This document shows positions 24,187 through 35,945 of a stretch of DNA of 64,000 nucleotides, in pieces. Every line of letters starts with the position of its first letter. The first letter of the stretch is position 1. The notes under the pieces are model-generated. The model was given only the letters and a program-made list of their open reading frames with translations, had not been told where the DNA came from and did no database searches. Position numbers and translations under genes: made by a program. This stretch comes from Lutjanus erythropterus. Its lineage: Eukaryota; Chordata; Actinopteri; Lutjaniformes; Lutjanidae. The stretch spans positions 427,981-491,980 of the forward strand of contig CM034594.1 in assembly GCA_020091685.1 (NCBI GenBank), in the 5' to 3' direction.

Positions 24187-24717
24187 AAAAACTTTTGTCT
24201 ACCAAGAAACTTTTGCTGCAAGGCTATATCATTGTAGAAAATTACCCATGTCTGTTTTTTTTAAACCTGAGGTAGACTTCTGTAAATCCTTTTGGCTCTG
24301 TTTTCAGGCTTTAGAAAATCTAGCTTGTGTTGTGAAACTAGTCAAAGTCACTAGTCGTCAAATAGTAATGCTTTAGTTACTCCCAACCCAAAGCATCTGT
24401 ATTTGATGACCTGGGAGTGAGACTCAGCTGTTGACTGTCTTTCTCCAGTGGCTTACTGGACCTGCTTACTGACTCTTTATACTCAAGAGATATCTGGCCT
24501 TTTCTCACTTGAATGCAATGACTTAAATCAGTGTTCCTTGAGTCACAACCCCAAGAAAAAATCAGTTTGGTGTCACCCCCCTCTATTCAGACTCTTCAAG
24601 AATCACTGTATACCACAGGAAAGTCACAAAGCGACCAAACTCAAACTCACTGGTATTGGCGGTGCAATGCAAAAACCATTCCCCAGTCTAAAATACCGCC
24701 CTCATTTCCCATCATGC
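24187..24717. other. Non-coding DNA with possible repeat
   Basis: A 117-codon plus-strand open frame (24448-24801) runs from here into the hAT element. Its translation has no recognisable domain and its last part is transposon sequence, so I do not call it a gene. 'CAGTGTTCCTTGAGTCACAA' near 24530 resembles the start of some teleost repeats. Confidence 0.45.
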
Positions 24718-24725
24718 TTGCTGAG

Positions 24726-25016
24726 TAGGGGTGGGAATCTTTGGGCACCTGCTGATTCGGTTACGATTACGATTCAGGGGCTTCCGCCATCGACATTGTA
24801 GAAGCCGAAGTGTTTCCACGCGTCTGCTTTTAAATTAGAAGGAGCTGTTTGGATCTCACGGCGAGGTGGCGGTCAGCCATGTTTGTTTTCCTCTGTGTGT
24901 GTGTCGGCGTGTCTGCTTCAGGTGCGCATCCCAAAGTATCCCGGAGATGACACGTACCGCACTTCTTAGTTCCGAATCGCGATGCATCTAAGAATCGGAA
25001 ATTTCCCCCACCCCTA
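24726..25016. mobile_element. Non-autonomous hAT element (MITE), 291 bp, with target duplication
   Basis: The terminal inverted repeats begin TAGGGGTGGG (24726) and end CCCACCCCTA (25016), 10 exact bases. Flanking 8-mers TTGCTGAG (24718-24725) and TTGCTAAG (25017-25024) match at 7 of 8 positions, the 8-bp target duplication typical of hAT transposases. Subterminal GATTCGG near the left end and CCGAATC plus GAATCGG near the right end are short inverted motifs of the kind transposase binds. No transposase ORF fits in 291 bp, so it would have been moved in trans. TAGGGGTGGGAATC-type ends are common in fish hAT MITEs. Confidence 0.88.
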
Positions 25017-25189
25017 TTGCTAAGTATGTTAAGTTTTCTATCTATTTTATGTTACAAAATGCAAATATTAGTCTTTGTTTGTGTCATTTTACAGCTGGTT
25101 TATAGTTTTAACCATCAGTTCGGTAGATGTTTGAGGCCATCTGTAGTTTGCATATTTTTGAGTGCTTGTTCCTTATGTTGAATGTCTGT

Positions 25190-25560
25190 AGGGGACCGAC
25201 GTGACAGAGATGCTTCCAGGCTCTCATTCCATGCTGCTTGCCACAATATGTTATTTTACTCTCTGCAATTATCCGCTGAGCCCTGGAAATACTTCCATTC
25301 CCACTTTTGGATATGTCAAAGCTGTCCTTTAATGCCCAAGAAGATGTAAAGAATTAAAATTCTCACCTGCAGTCTACCACTGGGCACATCCTTCTCACCT
25401 TGTGTAATTACTGCTTCTCCTGGCAGACAGAAAAAGTATTGAATCTGATTTTCACACAACAGGCTTAGGGGCCGGCCGAGGTGATGCTGCACTTAATCCA
25501 GAAAGGATCATGTACCAGTCAAGCACTGTGAACAGACCCAGCAAAGATGAGCCACAAATC
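25190..25560. promoter_or_regulatory. Weak candidate conserved non-coding block
   Basis: Complex, repeat-free sequence with AT-core motifs (for example AATTATCCGC near 25267) between two transposon-rich stretches. It contains no gene. This is a texture-based guess. Confidence 0.15.
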
Positions 25561-25902
25561 AGCTTGGGCCCTCAGCTGTTAAAATGCTGCATCTGTAGCA
25601 GTGACAAGTTCTTTGCAATTTGAGCTCTGCAGTGGCTCTTGTATTTTTACCAGAAATGCTAATTTGCTTTACTAGAAAAAAATGGCTAGAGATTTACACA
25701 AGACCATGAGGGATTTTGTAGCAATGGAAGGACCAAGTAATTGAAACTGTATTTTTTGAGTGCCTTGACAGTGTTGTGGTAATAGCATGCTGTGCTTGTT
25801 ATGTGTGTTTGGACTTCCATACTTCCATGGTGGCCAACTGTCACGGTGACAGAGAGAGTGCGTGTGTGCGGATGCTTAGGGCACTGACACAGTCAGATGT
25901 GA

Positions 25903-26056
25903 CCTGCTGCAGGCTCCCACATTCACTGCACAGATGAGAGTGTGAGTACACACTCTACTCATTAGACACAGCTCAACAGTCTTCTTTGAAATCTTGCTCT
26001 GTCACAGTCACACACACACGCAAGCCACGCACGCACGCACACACACACACACACAC
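25903..26056 (+). repeat. CA-linked dispersed repeat unit, copy 2
   Basis: Second copy of the unit at 20784-20951: CCTGCTG, CAGATGAG, GTGAGTA, CATTAGA, GCTCAACAGTCTTCT (25971-25985), GAAATCT, then CACAC with GCAC repeats (about 26006-26056) in the same order and orientation. Upstream sequence is not shared, so the similarity is confined to the unit and its CA tail. Confidence 0.7.
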
Positions 26057-26338
26057 CTCGACTGCAGTCAGTGCCTCTCTTTCTCTCTCTCTCTGATGTT
26101 TCTATAGCAACGGCAGGCAGGCCCAGGACTGGGAGAAGGGAACCAGTTGTATCCAGAACCCACAGCGAATTAAATACCCAGTCAAAATATGCAGACAATA
26201 CCAGTCAGACGCTCGACTATGCCTTCATTCATCACTGTATCACTGCCGACGCATCTCGGGAGTAGAAGTAATAGTGGTTCATTAAAGCAAATGCAATTAA
26301 ATTTTGTAGCATCAATCACTGTAACATGAAATATAAAC

Positions 26339-26395
26339 TCAGTGGACACTTTATTAGGCACACCTGCTCATTAATGCAAAAAGCCAGTTCACCCA
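26339..26395. mobile_element. Terminus of a teleost DNA-repeat family
   Basis: CAGTGGACACTTTATTAGGC followed by ACACCTGCTCATTAATGC matches the end of an abundant fish repeat that I recall as 'CAGTGGCCACTTTATTAGGTACACC...'. Only this end is recognisable here. The partner end was not found. Confidence 0.55.
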
Positions 26396-26595
26396 CACTG
26401 CAAAGCTTGAAACTGCAACTCATTATGGAAACCATGCAGACTAAACTGAGATACGCCCATACAGTATGACAGTATGTAAATGTTTGTTTTTATTTTATGC
26501 TGTCAAGTTAGCTTAAGGTAAACCAGCAATTCTTAACTGCACTATCTCGTGATCTGTGCAATCAGTGGCATTGGCAAATAGTTAGATAAAAATTA

Positions 26596-26792
26596 GACTG
26601 ATATATCAATTGGCCAATGTCACCATCCCGATATTGGCCTGGAATAGTTATATCAGTCTATATATATTATTATCAGTGTATATGTTGTCCAATATTTTTT
26701 TAACAGAACATAATGTAAATTGTTTTTATTTATTTTTTTTTTGTATCAGCAGAATATCAGCAGATATATAAAGAATATCAGCAGATATTGGA
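26596..26792. mobile_element. Degenerate 'GATATATC...GGCC' repeat with internal duplication
   Basis: ACTGATATATCAATTGGCC and CCGATATTGGCC on the left and CAGCAGATATTGG on the right resemble the fish repeat family with 'CGATATATCGGCCGATATTGG'. Inside, AGAATATCAGCAGATAT occurs twice about 22-24 bases apart (about 26750-26790), a short tandem duplication. It is non-coding and decayed. Confidence 0.5.
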
Positions 26793-28649
26793 ATATTTTT
26801 ACTCCCTAAAATAGTATTTCCATTATTGAGTAAACTCACTGAAATGAAAATGGATAATGGTTACTATTTTAATTACTTTGTTTAATATTTTCAAGTTAAT
26901 TCTTTTGATTTTCAGGCACGCAAATAATCAAAAATTTTGCCCACAGCTCACTGTCACCAGTTTTTTTTAAATATTTGATTTTCTTCTATTACGCAAAGAT
27001 TTAAGTTTATCTAAAGTCAGTTTATCTAAAGTAAAGTAAATTATCTAAACTAAAGATCATAGGTTGGCAAACCATTTTTTTTAGTTTATTTCAAAATTTA
27101 AGGGCTCAAAGCTAAAAAAAAAAAAAAAATATTACAGTAAATTGCCTTGAAATTATGAGTTGTCTCAACTTTTTTCTTTCTTTTTTTTCACACTGCATAT
27201 CAGGATCAGCTCCAAATCACCAGGGCTCTAATTATTTCTCTGTCTGTTTTTTCCTACTTATTTTTGTAAACAAAAAAGTGATGAAGGAGACAAACCGGTA
27301 CCAGTTAAAGCTGTAAAGTATGTTGTGAAGAAATGTGACCCTTAATATGTTAAATTTGACAGGCGGTGAGGCTGAGCCAGAAGCAAAGTGTGTTGAATGT
27401 ATTTAAATCCTGTCACAGCCAGTTTGATTTTTTTTTCTTTCTTATGTTGGCAAGTTGGATTTTTTTTTCTAACAATCAGAAGTATGCTTTAAGTAACAAA
27501 AGGTTTAGGACCCCTTAGGTCAATAATTTCCTGTGTGGGAGGATACTCTTTAGTGCCCAGACATGACTCTTGACTCTTGCATGAAAAGTGCATATCCAGT
27601 GGCTTGGGTAATTTGCACATTGAACAGTAATGTGAACATGGATGTGTGTTGTTAATTAATTAAAGAGCTGTACTTCATGAATTACACATCACAGTACACA
27701 ACTCCAAACAAAAAGCATAGTTTCTCAAACATTTTACAACTCAGAGGCTCTCCAATTAGCACCATTATAATCAACATTATAGTACAAAAGGGAAGGCATA
27801 TGCTCTTCAATTTCAATCACACCCAATCAGACCGTATGAGGGAGTAGCACTAGAACTGACACTTGGACTCACACAGCTCTCATACACCACACACAGCAGC
27901 CCCTCACACCCACACAGATACAAAGGCACATTCACTTTCCCTGTCTTCATATTTCCTCTGCTTACTGTCTCGCCATCATGGCTTAGCAGAGGTTTGCGAA
28001 TCACAAGCAAGCCTCAAGTCTAACCCTTCAATTCTCAAGCAAATCCCAAGTCACTGTGGTGAGAATAAAGCAAGTCAAGTCGAGTCTGGGCAATAAGTTC
28101 AAGCAAGTCATTGCTCAGCTCATGCAAATCAGGAGTCAAGTCATATATAATTCTGATGATCCCCCCAAGTTTCCGCATTTAAATCATTTAAAAGACAGTG
28201 GCCATGAAAAGTTGAAGGGAAAAAAAAATGCTGCAGCTGTTTTACACCTTTTAAATCTTACCGATATTTGACATTTTGTGGCGATCAATAACAAACCTCC
28301 TAAATGAACAACAATGGAGATATGGCTCTGAAATTATAATACGGCCCTATAGCTCTGAAGGGCTCTGAAAACAGACGTATGAAACAAAAACATTCCATCA
28401 CAATGTTGAGCCTCCTGTCCTTTTTTTTCCTTTAAGATACCTCTGGAGGGATGGTACACATACCATAGTTTGACAATCTAGGATCCACAATATGTGCTCA
28501 TTTTTTGGTGCAACCTCATTGTGAATAGTAGTTCTAAGACCCTCTGCCTGCTGTCCCTCAACTCTCACCCTAGAAAATAGCTTTCTCCAACAGACTTCCA
28601 TAAAGATGATATTTTCCTAACTTAGTCTCCACTTGTCTCCCAAATGTGT
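26793..28649. other. Non-coding AT-rich DNA, nothing recognised
   Basis: About 1.9 kb, AT-rich with scattered poly(T)/poly(A) stretches (for example an A run ending near 27129). No gene or defined repeat was seen. Confidence 0.5.
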
Positions 28650-28654
28650 AAAAG

Positions 28655-29345
28655 ATTAGGGTTGCCAACATGCGCAAGGCAGATGGAAGGGTATAGTACT
28701 TTTTAATTAATTCCACTCAGGGCAGACTTGGCAGCTACAGCACACATTCATTTTAAACATGGTCCTCTCTCAAGAATTAGGCTGGCAGCATATGGCTGTG
28801 AATTGGAGATTGCTGCCCATATAACTGCAGCATCAAAACAACAGAGCAGAGCAGCTGGAGATAAATATGGCTGTGTTGATTAAACGTGGATATGAGCTAA
28901 ATTGATAAATAATGAGAAACGTTTGTTCATATGTCTTGTGGATCTGTCTGTGCAAATACATCAAGAAGCACAACAGACGTTTTTGTGCACGCAAACACAC
29001 AGACGAGCACAGGCATGTGACGGATGCGAGCACAGTCGGGGTCTGCCCACATTTTTCGTGGGCCTTAATTCTGAAATTGCCCAGTTTGCTCACTCCCTGT
29101 TGAAGACAGTTATCTCCACAGGGTAGCCTCATGACATTTCCTTTTGGAGATGGTAAACAAGCGCTGTCCTCACAAGCTTCCCACTCCATTAAGCCCCACT
29201 AAGATCCTTTGCAAAGCATGTCCCACTTCACCTCACCACAGTAAACAAGACCCTGTTGTCTGCAATCGTGTGTCGTTTGAGTTTGTGCCAACTCATTGAA
29301 CCGATTGGTCTGACCCATTAAATAAGATTCAGCGTGGGTGAACAA
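28655..29345. promoter_or_regulatory. Candidate conserved non-coding element(s)
   Basis: Two adjoining stretches (about 28655-28920 and 28985-29345) of complex, repeat-free sequence with homeodomain-type AT cores (TTTTTAATTAATTCC near 28700; GTTGATTAAACG near 28875). Stops in all frames argue against an exon. A 118-codon minus-strand open frame (28833-29189) overlaps but has no recognisable domain. Conservation is inferred from texture only. Confidence 0.3.
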
Positions 29346-31210
29346 ACATGTTTGTGACTCAGAAATCACTCTCCTAGGATAACAGTGGCATGAAGATACA
29401 TTCCTAATTGGTAAATTTATTTACCTTCATTGGAATGCAGGAGAAGCAAGTAAGAAATCATGACTGTTAGAGTGTGGAAAAGTAGTTGTTGGAGGAGAAA
29501 TCAAGGCTGACATAAATACGATTGCCTAGAAGCACATAATAGTTTTATTTTGTGGTGATGAAGTATCATTTTGTGATCAAAATATCAACTATATAATGGA
29601 ATGGCACAAAACACAAAGACAGAAACCCTCCATTCTTGTAACATCTTCAAGTTCACGTATAACTGAAAATTCAATAATTGAATCACACAGAAAAAAGCAT
29701 TGTCACATCTGCCAGTGAAGTTGCAACAATGAAATTTTCCACCTCTCTGTTTATTTTGTTTATGTGTTACCACAAAAACCTGCAAATGGAGTTGGCTGGA
29801 TTTGATGGACATGCTGCCACTTGGCAAGTTCATTAGATTTTGGAAGTGATTCTGGGATTTTCGCCATTAGATGATTATCATTTTTTAGCTAGAACGTTTT
29901 TTATTGCGAACATGTAGTGGTGTAGAAATTCGACATCTGGGATGTCTACGTTGGCTGCCAAACCGCACAGCATTTACATATTTTGATTTTTCTTTCCACA
30001 AATCAAAGCTGCAGACAAACTAACAAATCATTTATGGAGGCTGCAACTTTTCAAATTGAATTAATCTACTTAAATGAGAGGAGAGGTTTCTGCAGTATAT
30101 CACAAAGCTTTTACTGCAGTAATTTGATGCAGAAAAATACAAGATTCAGTCCCTGTTTTAATTTGAGTTCTCTATCTTGACATGTCTGTGTTAAAATTGT
30201 GTAACAGCTGAGGGGCTGCATGGAAATCAAAGATGAAAATGAAGCAGTTTTCCTGTCCATCACATGGCATAGGTTCTCCCTGGTGATACAGGGGAAGCCT
30301 ATATAGAGTTGTAAGACAGCTGGTTGCCAGTAGATGTCTCTCCTATACTGGGTAACCAACACTCTCCAAAGAGGCTCCCTTGTCTAATTTCAGCCTCTCT
30401 CCTATGTCGTCAGAGTATATAGGCTTATCTGCAAGACAGAGTGCTGATAAACAGATAGGCTCGCTTTTCCCATCACTTTGAATGAGCCAGTCAAGTTTGA
30501 TGGATGGAGCTTATCACAGATCTTCTCATGCAGGAGGGTGGCAGCAGAATCGCTAATCAGGTCCTCCATGTCCCTATCTGATCCATTATGATCCAGCAAG
30601 TAAAATAAGAAAATACCATTCTTTCTTGTCTTCAACTCGCCTTTGTAGGCCAGAGTGAAGTTAATTATGGAAGCACATTTGGGATTTGCCCCCCCCCCGA
30701 CGTCTATCTTGAAACTGTGTGTTCATTTTAGTTTTTACGCCATCTGTCTCTGCACTTTTCCAGTGTCTTCATTAAGGATAAATGACATGGTTTTCACTGA
30801 CATCTACCCAATATCACTTTGTGAGTAGACAAGGCCACAGCAAAGCCTGAGTGTACTTTTTACACAGCTATGCCAGCATAAATTAAACTGATTGATTTGT
30901 TTTTTATAGGTTGTATGCAACTCATTTTCTTTGTTTGCTGAATTTTGCATTTAACACAATTTTATACTGATGGCTAGTGTGCTGTTGATATGGTTACGCT
31001 CATGTCAAGTTTCCATGGTTAGTAATTAGTAGTAATTTTATTTTCCCGTTATTGGTGAAAACTATATTGACTTTGAGAGACCCTAATTAGAAAAAAAGGT
31101 TTAGAATTCTGTTCTAAAGCATTAATGATAAATCCTATTAAACTTAGAATGTGTTTTTCGGGACTTCATTTCTGTTTAATTGGATGCATAAAGGCATTGT
31201 TTAGTGTTTT
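29346..31210. other. Non-coding DNA, nothing recognised
   Basis: About 1.9 kb without recognised features apart from a short poly(C) run near 30690-30699. Confidence 0.5.
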
Positions 31211-31390
31211 TGAAGTGGGGCTCTATGAAGAACTTATCCATAGTCAGTGGTGTGCAGGAGTATTGGTGTAGGAAGCTGAGTAATGTACTGCTGTGGAAAG
31301 GATCAGCAGCATAACATATTTTAGCCACCTAAACAAGAAAATGCCTCCTAACGTTGCAGAACATGAGCATTGCTCGACTTCCGCTGTCTC
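31211..31390 (+). mobile_element. Partial copy of the fold-back MITE
   Basis: TGAAGTGGGGCTCTATGAAG, CTTATCCATAGTCAGTG, GGAAGCTGAGTAATGTACTG, GATCAGCAGC and TTTTAGCCACCTAAA follow the block order of the left arm of the 19534-19898 element. A much shortened opposite arm may be present near 31365-31385 (GCATTGCTCGACTTCCG). Most of the right arm is missing, so this copy is deleted or truncated. Confidence 0.7.
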
Positions 31391-32096
31391 GATTGATCAG
31401 TTTGTTTGTGTTACTGTGTGACTTTGGTGAGCTAAAGCGGCGAAAATACTGTAATATATTATATATAATCAAATAATGTTATATATCGCATACACATTTG
31501 CGCCCATATGTACAAATGTGTACATATGTTTCTATTTGTATCAGCTCTGGACTAGCCACGTGTCCAGACTGTACAACACATATCAGTGGACAATGTTGGA
31601 CATATTTCCTTTTCCTTTCCGTCTTTTTGATCTTGGTTAATAATAAAAGTGCCCATTTTCCTCATCCTCTTCATAAGAGATTTCAAACTTTGTGAAACTA
31701 GCCTCCTTTCAAGATGTTTCTTAGGTTAAACAGTCACGCTGTTCATCACCCCCACTAGTGTGCTTTCTACTCTCAGCTATTCTGTTTTATCCATGGTTTG
31801 GAGCTTACTATCCACATATTGCCTTCATACTTGCACTGCTTAAAATAGAGCCCGTAAGCTGCACGGCTGCTCAGTGTTACCAGACAGAGCCTGATGAATG
31901 CTGATAGCAGTATCAAACACAAGCTGCATTTCTTCTGTGGCTGTGCATTGTGAAAAGGTGGAGACCCTGTATTTAGCAGCATGTGAGGATTGTAAGTATT
32001 GGAAATCCTTTTTTTTCTTTTCCTCACTCTTATCACAGGAGCTCTTAGATGGTCTATGTTCTGGTCGTCATGCCCGAACACTGAGGGGTTTTTTTT
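31391..32096. other. Non-coding DNA, nothing recognised
   Basis: No gene, RNA or repeat termini recognised. The 119-codon minus-strand frame at 31773-32132 runs into the CATC array and looks like chance. Confidence 0.45.
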
Positions 32097-32128
32097 CCCA
32101 TCCATCCATCCATCCACCCACCCACCCG
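32097..32128. repeat. (CATC)n(CACC)n tetranucleotide array
   Basis: Four CATC units pass into three CACC units, a short imperfect microsatellite. Confidence 0.88.
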
Positions 32129-33675
32129 ACAAAATACAGGGTTCTTGTTATGTTCTGATCAATAACTTCCATATTGATTGAACACCTAAAATAAACTGCT
32201 GGATTAAGGTCTGGCGGCTGTTATGATAGCTGATGTTGATGCCCTAATTTCCATTCCTTTGTAGATCTCTGGTATGTTTTGCTTAACAATATTTTTTATT
32301 TGATGCTGTAGAGGCTTTTATTTTGGACCATGCCTGGGACTCATAGCGGGGGGTTGAGTACACAACATTTCGCTCTCTTAAAATCCTCAAATTTTAGTAA
32401 TTACAACAAGAACATGAAAGCCGTTAAAGCATGGTAAACAAACCATGGTTCCATTTCTCTAGTTTGAGTTAGCTATTTGTTTCTTCTTCATTATTACTAT
32501 CAGTACCAACCACAGTTAAAAAGGCACATTTGATGTGTGGAGACATTAGCGCCTAACAAATTCTGCAGTATGCATGGCCTCTCCGTTTAAAAGTATAGCA
32601 CACACTTATCTATGTATATACATCGTGACATGTCCCCTTTTGCGCAGACACTCAAGGAAAACAGTTTCATCTCATTACTGCACTTGGTTTCTATTATACA
32701 GCCACATTTCTCTTTCAAACGTTTTGATAAGCAATTTGGAACTCTTCTTTGAGTCAATTAAAAGTTCTGAGGAGCTCTCAGCTCAGTGCTGGGTACTTTT
32801 TAGTCTTCTTTCAAACTAATGCTGTTTTGGCCGAAGATAAGTACAATGATTTTGGCCCCCAGCGTTTGTTTGAATCCTACAATTTGATATCGTCAGAAAA
32901 ACATTTGAGATATAAGTCATACATTCTGGCTGGGTGCAGGAAAAAAAAAGAAAAAGAAAAAAGTAAAGATTTTTCATGTCTGTTTTTGGCTTTGGAATAA
33001 AGACTTTGTCCAATCCCATCAATAGAAGTGCTAAAGGCAATTTTAGCGGAACCAAAAGTTGCAGTCTCCCACTTCTTTACTGCTTTTATTTTTATTTTTA
33101 GACAAACTGCTTTAAAATAAGGAGATCATAAGTGTGTTTTCATGAGCTGATGAGGTCAGACAGAAAGAAAGCCTATTTAGGCATAACATATTCAACTGTC
33201 GTTTGCCATGCGCTGATCCGCTGGATTCATCTCACGTGCGGGCAGCTCAGGAGAATATAAAAAAAACAGACAAGTTCTTGATTTAACCTTACGCTAATGC
33301 GCTGAGACCCTTTATCCATCCATCAACCCATTTTGTTGTCCTGTTTTATCCATCGTTTCGTTCACCTCTGACTAAAATAAGGGTGGAAACGCTTCCTGTG
33401 GGTCAATGTCGTCTGACACACAAAATCAGTCAGTGTTTGGATTTGTGAAATATCCTTCAGCAATGACGTGACGAAAAGCTCAATTCGACCTGAGTCAAAT
33501 AATTCACCATTTTTATGAGCGTCCTTGTCAACGAGTGAAGTGATGATTAGGTGGAAAGTGGAGGACAGGAGCTGGTCATGCCTGAATGGCTTTGTGTGAG
33601 GAAAACAAAGGCTTGGCAGCTGACAGTGAGTGGGGTGAAATCCCGGCCACAAAGGCCATGTTCACAACATACATA
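32129..33675. other. Non-coding DNA, nothing firmly recognised
   Basis: About 1.5 kb with no gene signature. A stretch around 33120-33250 (CGTTTGCCATGCGCTGATCC) is complex and CpG-containing relative to its surroundings but unassigned. Confidence 0.45.
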
Positions 33676-33676
33676 C

Positions 33677-33766
<90 letters not shown>
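33676..33766. repeat. (GATA)n tetranucleotide array, about 22 units
   Basis: An uninterrupted TAGA/GATA array. The minus-strand frame reading repeated YLSI is only the translated repeat. Such arrays are among the most variable simple repeats. In fish they often mark 3' tails of some LINEs, but no LINE end is adjacent here. Confidence 0.98.
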
Positions 33767-34328
33767 TTATGAAATACAACATAATTTCAAGGTGCTTCAG
33801 TGTAAAACATAACCAGTTACATATCTGAATGAGACTAACAGTTCATTTATTGCATTACAATGTGAATGAATGTACTTTCACATGAAAGCTGCTCTGGAGA
33901 TGTCCTGCTGTCTCCATATATTGTGCGCTCTCATGCTTTAGCTTCTCGAACCAGGAGATCTGTCTCCTCGCTTGAAAATTTTTTTCTCTTTGTTTCCTCC
34001 TGGTAACTCCACTGTCATGCTGCCACCATTTGCGCTCCTAGCACACCTGCTTCTTAAAGGTGATGAGAGTTGACTTTCTGATTGATTTATTCCATACTCA
34101 GCCTAAACTCACCTGTGAATTAATAAAGGGTCTTGGACACAGCTGATAAGTGTATGCCACTGTGCACTGGTGGCACAAGGCACGGGACAGGGCAGGATAC
34201 CTCTGCAACCCTGGCGCAAGATGGCAAAGATGGATTTGGTCACATCTTGAATAAATGAAATCCACTGCACCTCACGCTTTCCACTTGCACTTTAGATTAG
34301 TGTAAGATAGGGCCAATAGAGGTATACA
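33767..34328. other. Non-coding DNA, possible old repeat
   Basis: The stretch about 34020-34270 (GGCACAAGGCACGGGACAGG, GGCGCAAGATGGCAAAGATGG) looks like an interspersed repeat by composition, but I could not find its ends or family. Confidence 0.35.
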
Positions 34329-34495
34329 ATAAGGATGCGCGCGATTAGTCAACTATACGATTAAAGGTCACTCTCGCTAGTTGACATGAGAAATACTAGT
34401 CGTTTAAACTATTATTAATATTTCACTCATGCACAATGCCGGTTATCTGTTGCTTTTAAGATTTTATGCAGCCGCCCGCCACTAATCGGGGCTGT
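34329..34495. mobile_element. hAT-like MITE fragment ('GCGCGATTAGTC' type)
   Basis: TAAGGATGCGCGCGATTAGT begins a stretch that continues with TCGCTAGTTGACATGAG and ATACTAGTCGTTTAAAC, then CACTAATCGGGG near 34490. The GATTAGT/ACTAGTCG/ACTAATC motifs repeat in both orientations, as in fish hAT MITEs with 'GATTAGTCGACTA' subterminal repeats. The far terminus and target duplication are not recognisable, so the copy is probably broken. Confidence 0.55.
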
Positions 34496-35485
34496 GTCTG
34501 TTTAACCAATAAAATTATCTGTATCTGTTATAGATATAGAAGACCAGAAATGGGAATGCTTTATACTGGAAGTCACATTGAATTGGACAAATATTTTATT
34601 TTCTAAGCTAATATTCAATAACAATGTATTTGTTGTGATTTTTAAATATCAAAATGATTTCAGATTGGTATATAATAATATAATAATACTATAATATAAT
34701 AATAATAATGTATGTAACTTCATCTGTCCCTTTCTGTCCTTGTATTTCTAACTAAAGTAAGTTTTATGAACTCTCTGAAGCTCCCACCACCTCCTGTTTT
34801 AGTGAGAGGTGTTGAAAAATCACATACAGAAGTATCCATCAGTTGATGGGAGTAATTTTTCTGCATTAAATTGCTGATTAATTAAGATGGATGCAATGTT
34901 TTACAAAGGTAATCATGGAGCTGACTTTTTACAAATAATAATGAGCAACTTTGGATGGAAACAATATCGCATTATCTGTGCTTTCCAGAATAACTTAGTC
35001 AGATTTGGGTGCGACTCTAATAGATAAATAGATAGATTGGCTGGTTTTGCATGCCACTCAATGCCATATTTTAAAATTCCAACCATGTCTGTTAACAAAA
35101 AAACTCTCTTTTTACTCCTAAGTGACACATTTAGATATGAATCAGAAAGCCTAGTGCATTGTGGACCTCTTGTTTATTCACTGTGATGTAGGTGGTGAAT
35201 AGCAATGAGCAGTAAAACTTTAAACACATAAATATTCTATTCAGAGCTCTAGCTCATAACCTTAGACTTTGCAAACTATAGAGGCTTTTCATGAGGAGCA
35301 CTCAGTAGTTGGTGGGCAAATTGACTGGGGGGATAATTTGCCTATGTTTCTAGCACAGTATAATTCAATAATAAATCTTATAGATGCAGTTCATTCTCTC
35401 GCTTTCTCTATCTCATGAGTGTTGGTTAAATGTTTTATTAAGACTAGCTTATGGAATGGATACAATACAATTAACTGTTGCACCT
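34496..35485. other. AT-rich non-coding DNA
   Basis: Strongly AT-rich, including an ATAATAATA patch (34670-34710). No gene was seen. Confidence 0.5.
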
Positions 35486-35489
35486 CTAC

Positions 35490-35945
35490 CCACACATACA
35501 AGTCGTGCCGTTCTTTCAAGAGCTAATTAGCATTATCATTCACTTGTTGAGCCATTCTGTATTATACAAACAGTTGCAGCGCTCATTAACTTTAATGTGA
35601 TTTGTCTGACAGGCATTCCAATGATTACCAATACCTTATGCTAGAGGAAGTGTTGAATATATTCAGTTGTTGTATAATCACTTTTAAATCTATGTTTTGA
35701 ATGCAAAGTGTTGTGCTTCTGATCCAGTTATATTTCCCCTTGAGAAACCTCATTCACAAAACAGATCTTCCAACTCAGAGCAACAAAAAGATCGGGCTTT
35801 GCAAGTAAACCGTCATTACCACATTCTTGCAGTCTTTTGGGGAGAATTGCATTTGATTTGCATCAGCTCGCTTTTCTCTTTTTTTTCCCTGAGATTATTT
35901 GCATATATTAATGAATCAATCTGCATAATTACAAAAAAGAAGTCT
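35490..35945. promoter_or_regulatory. Candidate conserved non-coding element with octamer-like sites
   Basis: Repeat-free complex sequence in two blocks (about 35490-35640 and 35700-35945). It contains GAGCTAATTAGCATT, TGATTTGCATCAGC and GAGATTATTTGCATAT, that is, homeodomain cores and two ATTTGCAT octamer (POU-type) sites at about 35853-35860 and 35897-35904. The overlapping 112-codon plus-strand frame has no recognisable domain. Conservation is inferred, not tested. Confidence 0.35.

Noticed and set aside
24448-24801. 117-codon plus-strand frame
   Set aside because: Its last third is hAT MITE sequence and the rest has no domain. A chance opening.
33676-33766. GATA array as a CRISPR-like or functional tandem array
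   Set aside because: A simple tetranucleotide with no spacers. Also no LINE 3' end adjoins it, so I did not call it a Rex-type tail.
33576-33782. 68-codon minus-strand frame with repeated YLSI
   Set aside because: Artefact of the GATA array.
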